NCBI RefSeq assembly: GCF_020832325.1 | Contig: NZ_JAFIEU010000010.1 | Coordinates: forward strand, 47,243-111,242 | From: Lunatimonas sp. | GTDB taxonomy: Bacteria > Bacteroidota > Bacteroidia > Cytophagales > Cyclobacteriaceae | Direction: 5' to 3' | DNA: 64,000 nucleotides | Position numbers and translations under genes: made by a program | Shown here: positions 7,255-13,929 of the stretch, in pieces | Position numbering within the stretch: the stretch's first letter is position 1 | Layout of the letters: each line of letters opens with the position of its first letter | The notes under the pieces: generated by a model | What the model saw: only the letters and a program-made list of their open reading frames with translations | What the model was told of the DNA's origin: nothing | Databases searched by the model: none

Positions 7255-7378
7255 GCATAACAAAAATGGCGAGATTTGTGCTGAAACGTGTGTTTTGTGT
7301 ATTTTTAGCAACTTAAAGTTTAACCGAAAAAAAAGTGCATATTAAGTCGCCACTAATGTTACGCGCGAGACGTTATGC
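7255..7378. repeat. attC-like palindrome at cassette junction B (GCATAAC ... GTTATGC)
   Basis: GCATAAC (7255-7261) and GTTATGC (7372-7378) are exact inverted copies 124 bp apart, the form of integron attC outer core sites. An inner GGCGA (7268-7272) can pair with TCGCC (7347-7351). The right core is followed after 16 bp by the ATG of the YcxB-like gene, the compact spacing typical of gene cassettes. The left end abuts the 5' end of intron-like copy B. Confidence 0.5.
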
Positions 7379-7394
7379 CCAATAATAAACGACA

Positions 7395-7940
7395 ATGACG
7401 ATAGACTATAAAATTGACGAAAACGACTTTTTGACACATCAACTTTTTGTTGCGTCAAAATCTGACCGCATAAAAAAGAAAAGGCAAAGAAACAAAGTGA
7501 TATTGCCATTAATATACATTGCTTTTGGACTTTTATTTCTCTATCAAGACAAAGTTTTATTGGCAATTATATTTTTCATTATCGGACTTCTTTGGTTTCT
7601 TATTTACCCCATTTGGGAAAGACGACACTACATCAAACACTATAAGGGGTTTATAAAAGAAAATTACAAAGACAGACTTGGACGAACCGCAACTTTGGAA
7701 TTTAACAATGAATATATCTTAGCAAAAGACAACGGAAGTCAGAGTAAAGTTTTGACAACTGAATTAGAAGAAATATGCGAAATCCCTTCAACAATTTTTG
7801 TTAGGCTAAAAGGCGGACAATCATTTATTTTACCAAAAGACAAGATAACTGATTTTGACAAAGTGAAAGCAAAACTAAAAGAACTTGCTGACCATTTGAA
7901 AATTAAATACGACACGGATGAAAAATGGGAATGGAAATAA
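7395..7940 (+). CDS. YcxB-like membrane protein
   Basis: A 181-residue protein of the YcxB-like type, function unknown. A charged N-terminal segment is followed by two adjacent membrane helices (about residues 36-51 and 54-72: VILPLIYIAFGLLFLY and VLLAIIFFIIGLLWFLIYPI). The cytoplasmic C-terminal domain has the sequence KLKGGQSFILPKDK-like core seen in this family (here VRLKGGQSFILPKDKI). Such genes are common as lone cassettes in mobile arrays. It has no operon partner: an attC-like site ends 16 bp upstream and intron-like copy C begins 12 bp downstream. It is strongly AT-rich compared with the core genes. Confidence 0.7.
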   Translation: MTIDYKIDENDFLTHQLFVASKSDRIKKKRQRNKVILPLIYIAFGLLFLYQDKVLLAIIFFIIGLLWFLIYPIWERRHYIKHYKGFIKENYKDRLGRTATLEFNNEYILAKDNGSQSKVLTTELEEICEIPSTIFVRLKGGQSFILPKDKITDFDKVKAKLKELADHLKIKYDTDEKWEWK

Positions 7941-7952
7941 TTACCAGGAATC

Positions 7953-8447
7953 ATCGAGACGGGCTCGCCAACCGTTAAGTTGACGAAGTGCGCCTCTCAC
8001 ACCACTCCTGATAGCTATCGGGATACGGGTCTCCTCCTTCCCGCGTCAGGAATATGGTTTCCGCAGTCCCCGCTCGTTTCTCCAGTTACCATGACCTACT
8101 GTTGCCACATAGAAACCGAATCTATTTCAACCCACCCTACAGGCCGGCCCTTCGCTAAAAATATCCACCGTATATTTTCTTCACGCTCAGTCCTCCATGT
8201 AAGGACATATTCCTTCCCCCAATATCCACTGGATCTACCTTACAGGTACTTGGTGGTTTCCCACTCTTGGACGTCAGTATGCTGCCACACACTGCCCGGC
8301 CCCTCGCTAATAACTTTCACAGAAAGTTTTCTTTACGCTCGGTCCTCTCACGGCAAACCACCCCTGTGAAAAACAGGGGACTTATTGGAGCGAAGTGGAA
8401 TTCCCGCCTTAGCGGGACTAACAGGCTTTACCAACTTGTCCGCCAGC
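7953..8447 (-). mobile_element. Group II intron-like element, copy C (5'-truncated, internally duplicated)
   Basis: About 495 bases related to copies A and B. The minus-strand 3' end CTCGAT is at 7953; the GTGTGAGAGG box and domain-V-position hairpin lie at about 7990-8028. The 5' part (8386-8447) matches copy B at 58 of 62 positions, then similarity stops at CCGCCAGC, so the GTGTGTGCCC start is missing. Inside, the unit CGCTAA - hairpin - CTTnACGCTC-GTCC occurs twice (about 8152-8193 and 8303-8345) with unrelated but self-complementary stems. That points to an internal duplication or a composite of two elements. Confidence 0.5.
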
Positions 8448-8489
8448 TGAATCCCGTTAGCGGGCATTGTAACATGACACAACGTAACA

Positions 8490-8605
8490 ATGACAGAATT
8501 TTGGGACCATGCATTTAAGGACAAACAAGAGATGTGGGGATTAGAACCAGCAAAATCTACCACATTGACAAAGAACTTTTTTGTTGAGCAAAAAATAAAA
8601 ATTCA
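8490..8605 (+). pseudogene. SAM-dependent methyltransferase, N-terminal remnant
   Basis: The first 37 or so codons (MTEFWDHAFKDKQEMWG..., then FFVEQKIK) match the start of a class I SAM methyltransferase type that I recognise from Bacteroidota. The expected SAM-binding loop should follow but does not. The frame stays open to 8747 with unrelated sequence, overlapping the convergent chaN-like gene end. The methyltransferase was therefore cut and its 5' end fused to foreign DNA at the right boundary of the island. Confidence 0.55.
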
Positions 8606-8715
8606 GAACAAGTTGGCTCGAATGGCGGAAATAGAACAGACACATCCAATAGCCCTTGATAAAAGCGATTTATTAGCTTTTCTGGTTGGCAGAGTCGGTT
8701 CCCTCCTTTGTCACG

Positions 8716-9597
8716 TCAATCCAAAACCGCCGGATCTGTCAGGATGATCAAATCCGCAAGCTCCCCATAGGGTGCCCAGTCGGGGTTTTCAAAATCATCC
8801 GAAGAGAAACAACTGATGGTCACCACCTCGATCCGATTGTTTAGACGACGCAGTTCTTCCACGGTTCCCAGGAAGTAGTCGCTATGAAAGCGGCCATTTA
8901 GGTGAAAGATTGGCGTTCTCCGGTCCTTTTTCCACGTACGCCAAATGCTCTCTGCCATGGTCGCATCCCGAAGCAGCTGAGCATGAAAGACGGATGGCCC
9001 CATTCCATGGCCATGACCGCCCATGGCTTCGTCAAATTTACGCTGATATACGGGACGCTGTGTATCGATCGGAAGTTTTGCCATCCATGGACGGGATGCT
9101 CTCGGCAATGCTTCCAATGCCGCCAAGCCCCTTCTCGCCACTAGATTAGCGTAGCGAGTAGGGACATTGGCTGCGATCACCTGCTGTCCAGACTCCATGG
9201 CCAAGTCCACCAAAGGAGCATAGTCTGAGTAGTTCCCCCATGCCTTACCCTCCTCCTGTAGCTTCGCTTCCGTTATATGCCCTTGCAGGTACTCATCGAC
9301 TACCAGTTGGGCGTCCCGCTCAAACATTTCCATGCTGAGGGTAACCCTGCCCAACCGCTGTATAAGCGCCTTATATACCTGGTACTGCAGGGCATGGGCT
9401 ATGCTATCGTTGTGTTCCTCTCCAAAAAAGACCACATTAGCCCCTATCAACCTGTCGACGATTTGATCCAAGGTGATTTCACGCCCCTCTCCCACCGCAA
9501 ATACTTTGGCATGCGGATGCCCGGCTACCTGCGCCTGCGCGGAAACCAGCAGTGCAAAGTAGGTCCCAAAAAGCACAAAAATCAGGGTTTTATTCAT
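8716..9597 (-). CDS. ChaN-like exported haem-binding family protein (Cofac_haem_bdg/DUF399)
   Basis: A 293-residue exported protein of the ChaN family, whose studied members are haem-binding surface lipoproteins linked to iron uptake. A signal peptide (hydrophobic FVLFGTYFALLVSA, cleavage near AQAQ) starts the protein. There is no lipobox cysteine, so it should be periplasmic or secreted rather than a lipoprotein. Family motifs are VVFFGEEHNDSIAHA (about 55-69), LSMEMFERDAQ (87-97) and a late HLNGRFHSDYFLGT. A His/Gly-rich stretch (GGHGHGMG) lies near the middle. The gene stands alone, facing the island boundary. Confidence 0.85.
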   Translation of the reverse strand: MNKTLIFVLFGTYFALLVSAQAQVAGHPHAKVFAVGEGREITLDQIVDRLIGANVVFFGEEHNDSIAHALQYQVYKALIQRLGRVTLSMEMFERDAQLVVDEYLQGHITEAKLQEEGKAWGNYSDYAPLVDLAMESGQQVIAANVPTRYANLVARRGLAALEALPRASRPWMAKLPIDTQRPVYQRKFDEAMGGHGHGMGPSVFHAQLLRDATMAESIWRTWKKDRRTPIFHLNGRFHSDYFLGTVEELRRLNNRIEVVTISCFSSDDFENPDWAPYGELADLIILTDPAVLD

Positions 9598-9717
9598 GTG
9601 TCTATAATTGATTTTTCAAAGGTCACATGGAATCTCGCACGAATTATAATCTTCCCTACGTATGTCGCTTGCGTCGTGCTCGATTTCATGTGTCTATACT
9701 TGTTTTTCAGCGGTCAT
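9593..9717. repeat. Partial tandem duplication, 92-bp offset, at the chaN-like promoter
   Basis: The stretch TTCATGTGTCTATA plus about 20 further bases at 9593-9625 recurs at 9685-9717 with a few changes. The first copy contains the chaN-like start codon (CAT at 9595-9597), so the second holds a decoy ATG. The 335-bp gap 9598-9932 holds no gene; besides this duplication I see only the hairpin repeat at 9719-9743. Confidence 0.55.
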
Positions 9718-9718
9718 A

Positions 9719-9743
9719 ACTTATCTCGGTTTATCGAGATGCC
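9719..9743. repeat. 25-bp hairpin repeat, left copy (partner at 11440-11464)
   Basis: ACTTATCTCGGTTTATCGAG and five more bases match 11440-11464 at 20 of 25 positions in direct orientation. This copy forms a 6-bp stem (ATCTCG/CGAGAT) with loop GTTTAT. The two copies bracket the metallo-hydrolase/rhodanese gene. Confidence 0.4.
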
Positions 9744-9932
9744 TGTCCGGTAGGTAGGCTCAATTTCATGATTTTTTCCCGACATCGGGGCCTTTAGTAA
9801 TTTTTGTCACTGAATTTGCTCCCAAAAGGTACCAAATTTGTGTCCATAAAGTAAGATACGGGAGCATAATCTTCGAAAGGGGCATATTCCCGGATTGAAA
9901 CAATTAACGAACCAAATTTAAAACAGAAAAAG

Positions 9933-11330
9933 ATGTTCTTCGAATTAGTATACGACAAAAGTTTGGCGCAGGCCAGTTATGTAATCGGATGTCAAGCAGG
10001 TGGTGTGGCCGCTGTAGTGGATCCAAAGAGAGATGTGGATACCTACCTTCAAATTGCCAAGGCAAACAACATGAAGATCACCCACATCCTGGAAACCCAC
10101 ATTCATGCAGATTTCCTCAGCGGATCAAGAGAATTGGCTGCACTGACCGGCGCGGAGCTGTACCTTTCTGACGAAGGAGACGAAAACTGGAAATACGCAT
10201 TTCCGCATAACAAGATCAAACACGGTGACAACATCAAACTGGGCAATCTGAACTTCGAAGTATTGCATACACCTGGCCATACTCCAGAACATGTAAGCTT
10301 CTTACTAACAGACAAACCTGCATCGCACGAGCCTGTCATGCTGTTTACCGGTGACTTTGTGTTTGTAGGAGACGTGGGAAGGCCTGATTTGTTAGAGCAA
10401 GCCGCAGGGCTCAAAGGCACCCAAGATGTAGGAGCAGCTCAGATGTTCGACTCACTGAACGAATTCGTTCAACTTGGGGATTATATCCAAGTTTGGCCGG
10501 GTCACGGTGCCGGTTCTGCCTGTGGCAAAGCGCTAGGTGCGGTCCCTATGACCACCGTGGGATACGAAAAAATCAGAAACTGGGCCTTGCAAATGCTTAA
10601 CGACAAAACGGCCTTTGCCAAGGAACTGTTGGCCGATCAGCCGGAACCACCGAAGTATTTTGCCATGATGAAGAAGCTCAATAAGGTGGACCGCAAACTC
10701 CTCACAGAGGTACCTAAGGTCAAAAACCTTTCTGAGGCGGCCTATCAAGAAGCCAAAACATCCGGTTTGCGCATCATTGACACGCGTACCCCAGAGCAAT
10801 TTTCCGAAGGATTTTTACCTGGTGCCTATAATATCACGAACAACAACTCCTTTTCCACCTGGATGGGCTGGTACATGGATTACGAATCCTATTTTGTACT
10901 GGTGGCCGAGGAAAAGGAGATAGAGGACCTAACCCGAAAGCTGATGCGTATCGGTATGGACAATATCCAGGGATACATCACCCCGGCTCAATTGATAGAG
11001 TTCGAGGCAGGCAACTTGGAGAGTTATCAGCCCATTACAAGGGAAACCGTGGAAGCAAAACTGGAAGAAGGTGACGTACAGGTGGTAGATGTTCGCGGTG
11101 TGGCCGAGTACAAAAAAGGCCACATAGACGGATCAGATAACCTCTTCGTAGGTAAACTACCCGACAACTTGGATAAAGTAAGTAAGGACCAGCCGGTGAT
11201 CATTCACTGTCAGAGTGGCGGAAGGTCGGCGATCGCCTACTCCATCCTGCGCGCGCACGGATTTGACAACGTGCAAAACTACGCAGGAGGATGGGTAGAC
11301 TGGAGCACAGCAGTAGCGGTAAGCGGCTGA
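9933..11330 (+). CDS. Persulfide dioxygenase-like MBL hydrolase fused to two rhodanese domains
   Basis: A 465-residue cytoplasmic protein. Residues 1 to about 230 are a metallo-beta-lactamase fold of the glyoxalase II/ETHE1 type: ETHIHADFLSG gives metal ligands H56, H58 and D60, then HTPGHTPEHVSF and GDFVFVGDVGRPDLL. Two rhodanese domains follow, about 260-355 and 365-463. The second has the active-site loop HCQSGGRS with C426; the first lacks a catalytic Cys and is probably structural. Such fusions oxidise glutathione- or low-molecular-weight persulfides to sulfite and move sulfane sulfur. The gene is monocistronic, with a strong terminator 27 bp downstream. Confidence 0.88.
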   Translation: MFFELVYDKSLAQASYVIGCQAGGVAAVVDPKRDVDTYLQIAKANNMKITHILETHIHADFLSGSRELAALTGAELYLSDEGDENWKYAFPHNKIKHGDNIKLGNLNFEVLHTPGHTPEHVSFLLTDKPASHEPVMLFTGDFVFVGDVGRPDLLEQAAGLKGTQDVGAAQMFDSLNEFVQLGDYIQVWPGHGAGSACGKALGAVPMTTVGYEKIRNWALQMLNDKTAFAKELLADQPEPPKYFAMMKKLNKVDRKLLTEVPKVKNLSEAAYQEAKTSGLRIIDTRTPEQFSEGFLPGAYNITNNNSFSTWMGWYMDYESYFVLVAEEKEIEDLTRKLMRIGMDNIQGYITPAQLIEFEAGNLESYQPITRETVEAKLEEGDVQVVDVRGVAEYKKGHIDGSDNLFVGKLPDNLDKVSKDQPVIIHCQSGGRSAIAYSILRAHGFDNVQNYAGGWVDWSTAVAVSG

Positions 11331-11356
11331 TTTAATTTGCACTTTAGGTTTAGTAA

Positions 11357-11409
11357 ACTCCGCGGGGGAATTCCGGATATATGGAAACTCCCTCGCGGAG
11401 TTTTTTTTT
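11357..11409 (+). terminator. Rho-independent terminator after the persulfide dioxygenase-like gene
   Basis: ACTCCGCG at about 11357-11364 pairs with CGCGGAGT at 11394-11401, and the loop region can pair further (GGGG/CCC). Nine or so T residues follow directly (11401-11409). This is the clearest intrinsic terminator in the window. Confidence 0.85.
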
Positions 11410-11705
11410 AAGTCTGTAAGTTATTACTATTTGGCCAAAACTTGTCCCAGTTTATCAGGATGCCAACTTTTCACGACGAGACAGACAACGTAACCATCAG
11501 ACCTCGAGAAGCCAATACTAGATATCCCCTATCCACTGAAGGTTTCATTTATATAATATTGTCGAAGCGATACCGGCGGGTTTTTTGCCCAATTTCGGTC
11601 ATTTTATCTGCCGTTTGACAGGCCTCATTTTCAAATAGCAAAAGGCAAGTATCCGATTTCCGCCATTATGCCTTATATTAAGCGCCAACTCTAGGATCAC
11701 CTATC
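11410..11705. other. Intergenic region with right copy of the hairpin repeat
   Basis: No gene is visible. At 11440-11464 it holds the partner of the 25-bp element at 9719-9743, with one compensatory base-pair change (T-A to C-G) in the stem. The rest is unremarkable leader sequence of the membrane-protein gene at 11706. Confidence 0.4.
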
Positions 11706-12797
11706 ATGCCCGCTATACCTGCCCGCCTGTTCATTTTTCTACTGCTCTACCACCTGTTCTTTACGATGGTTTTTCACCAGTACCTGATGGTGCACGGGGG
11801 GGATTCAAGGGCCTATTGGGAGTTTACCATTGTGAACTACCGACCGGCTTCGCAATGGATGGACTACTTTGAATACGGTAATTTTTTCATGCAGTGGTTA
11901 AATTACTTCCCTGCCCAGCAATGGGGGCTGCCGTACTTTGTTGGAAATCTAATTTACAGCCTGGTGGGATTTCTAGGATTTGCGGAACTTCTTCGCTTGG
12001 CGCTGGCACATTGGGGGTGGAAAGAGGGCCGTATCTGGGAGAATTCCTGGGTTCTCGCCCTGTTTTTGCCCGGAGTCCACTTCTGGACCGCCGGAATAGG
12101 TAAAGAAGCCGTGTTGTGGATCGGAACCATTTGGGTACTGAAGGGCCTTATGGCCCCGCTGACGAAAGGGTATTGGGCGCTACTGGGACTATTCCTGACG
12201 CTGATGACCCGTCCCATTCACGGCGCTCTACTGCTATTGATTGCATCGGCGCAGCTTATCATCGAACCTAAAGTTCAATCTTCCTGCTATCGCTGGACCC
12301 TATGGTCGGGTCTTGTGCTGGGGGCCACCGTTGCATTTGTGATCCTACTTCGACAAACCCACCTGAGCAGCTTAAGCATGGATGCTGTCCTCGATTTTCT
12401 TTCTAGTCAGCAGCAGTTCTTGGAAAGCCATGGGGCCAAAAGCTATATTCCTATGCAGGAATATGGGTTGGCTGCGCGCATTTGGACGGTCCTTTTCCGA
12501 CCACTACCCTGGGAGGCACAGGGCATTTGGCAGTGGGCTGCCGCTATTGAAAATATGCTCCTGTTAATCTCCTGCACGATGGCCGCTTTGCTTTATTCTT
12601 GGAATCGACCTAGCTTGCGGCTTCCCCACTTTCTGGTAACAGGCTTGGTGCTAACAGGCTGCGTACTCCTTGTGTACTCCTATACTTTAAACAACTTTGG
12701 TATTTTAGTGCGTATGAAAAGTATTTTTATGCCTTTTATCGGATTTCTTTGTTGGCATTGTATCGTATTTTCGAAAAAGCGCCCTACATTTGATTGA
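11706..12797 (+). CDS. Polytopic membrane protein, possible polysaccharide polymerase or GT-C-like protein
   Basis: A 363-residue inner-membrane protein with about eight to nine hydrophobic segments. It has features seen in EPS polymerase/EpsG-like proteins and related GT-C enzymes: an early acidic loop (HGGDSRAYWEFT, about residues 33-44), and the segment LFLPGVHFWTAGIGKEAVLW (about 117-136) with a conserved-looking P-x-W-x-x-G-x-x-KE pattern. No catalytic residues can be named with certainty. It is followed 37 bp later by a polysaccharide deacetylase on the same strand, which supports a role in making or exporting a surface glycan. The family assignment is inference. Confidence 0.55.
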   Translation: MPAIPARLFIFLLLYHLFFTMVFHQYLMVHGGDSRAYWEFTIVNYRPASQWMDYFEYGNFFMQWLNYFPAQQWGLPYFVGNLIYSLVGFLGFAELLRLALAHWGWKEGRIWENSWVLALFLPGVHFWTAGIGKEAVLWIGTIWVLKGLMAPLTKGYWALLGLFLTLMTRPIHGALLLLIASAQLIIEPKVQSSCYRWTLWSGLVLGATVAFVILLRQTHLSSLSMDAVLDFLSSQQQFLESHGAKSYIPMQEYGLAARIWTVLFRPLPWEAQGIWQWAAAIENMLLLISCTMAALLYSWNRPSLRLPHFLVTGLVLTGCVLLVYSYTLNNFGILVRMKSIFMPFIGFLCWHCIVFSKKRPTFD

Positions 12798-12834
12798 ACA
12801 CAGTTGTTTTACCCATTAATGTCTCTCCGACCCG

Positions 12835-13794
12835 TTGAGGAAGTCTTTTTTTGTCATATCCCTTGATTTTGAGTTGCACTGGGGCCGCTTTGATAAAGTA
12901 TCCGCCAGGGGCCAAGAACTTTATTACGCTAGGGCGCGTGAGGCTGTACCCCGCCTATTGGATCTCTTTTCCGAATTTGACCTTTCCGTTACCTGGGCTA
13001 CAGTGGGTATGCTGCTGGCTGAAAACCGAGAAGAATGGAGAACCTATCACCCTAGTATTCAACCACTTTTTAATTCTGAAACCTATTCGGCCTACCGTTG
13101 GTACGAACGTAACACGACACCAGACAGCCTGCTTTTTGCACCCGATTTGGCCAAGCGAATAGCCAGCTATCCAAAGCAGGAAATAGGGTGCCATACCCAT
13201 TCTCACTTTTACACCCGCGAAGCTGGAGCCTGCAATGAGAGTTTCAGGGCAGACCTACAGGCGGCCAAATGCATTGTAACGGAAAAGCTGGGGTTGAAAA
13301 TGCGTTCGCTGGTATTTCCCCGCAACCAATATAGTCCGGAAACCATCCGTATCGCCGGAGAGGAAGGCTTCGATTTCTTACGTACCAACCCTGAGGACTG
13401 GTATTGGAGAGATCCCCATGATAATCAGCTGGCCAAGCGCTTGTTCCGAACGGGAGATTCTATGGTTCCGCTTGGACGCAAAACTTCCTATCCGTTGGAC
13501 AAGATGCGTTTCGACAGCGGTCCACTTAAAGTACCTGCCTCCCGATTTTTCCGTCCGTTCCAACCAAAAGTTCCCTGGATCAACCACATGAAGCTGCAGC
13601 GGATCATGCAGGAGATGAGTTTGGCCGCTCATCTTGGAGAGGTTTACCACCTATGGTGGCACCCTCACAATCACGGGCATTACCTCGAAGAGACTTTAGT
13701 AGAGGTTCGAAAGGTATTGAACCATTACCTACAATTGCACGAACAATACGGCATGGAGTCTATGAGTATGAATGGTTTTGGGGCATTGGTATAA
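12835..13794 (+). CDS. Polysaccharide deacetylase (NodB-type)
   Basis: A 319-residue carbohydrate esterase 4-like protein that would remove N- or O-acetyl groups from a glycan. VISLDFELHWG has the catalytic D11, and EIGCHTHSHFY supplies the metal-binding His pair H120 and H124 (HxxxH). LVFPRNQYSP and the late HLWWHPHNHG complete the fold. There is no signal peptide, so it is cytoplasmic or acts on a membrane-bound precursor. The start is TTG; an in-frame stop lies just upstream (12817), and the nearby ATG at 12819 is in another frame. It forms a probable operon with the preceding membrane protein. Confidence 0.85.
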   Translation: MRKSFFVISLDFELHWGRFDKVSARGQELYYARAREAVPRLLDLFSEFDLSVTWATVGMLLAENREEWRTYHPSIQPLFNSETYSAYRWYERNTTPDSLLFAPDLAKRIASYPKQEIGCHTHSHFYTREAGACNESFRADLQAAKCIVTEKLGLKMRSLVFPRNQYSPETIRIAGEEGFDFLRTNPEDWYWRDPHDNQLAKRLFRTGDSMVPLGRKTSYPLDKMRFDSGPLKVPASRFFRPFQPKVPWINHMKLQRIMQEMSLAAHLGEVYHLWWHPHNHGHYLEETLVEVRKVLNHYLQLHEQYGMESMSMNGFGALV

Positions 13795-13929
13795 ACATTC
13801 GAGTCGATGTGCAGTCGAAGAATTGACTATTCGGAAAAAGGACCTTATTTTAGTTTTCTTCCTCTAAACCCAGAACACACACGGATACATCAAGCTGCAA
13901 AAATACAGATTTTGCTTCCTTTACTCCAA

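Noticed and set aside
7980..8369. 129-codon plus-strand frame, Ser/Thr/Pro/His-rich
   Set aside because: It lies entirely within intron-like copy C, antisense to it, with composition of a random GC-biased frame and no domain.
5543..8563. Three minus-strand frames (5543-5788, 7062-7247, 8348-8563) with similar products containing LADKLVKPVSPAKAG
   Set aside because: The similarity follows from the DNA repeat itself; the frames lie inside the intron-like elements, have no start-site support, and the conserved pairing of stems argues for structure rather than protein.
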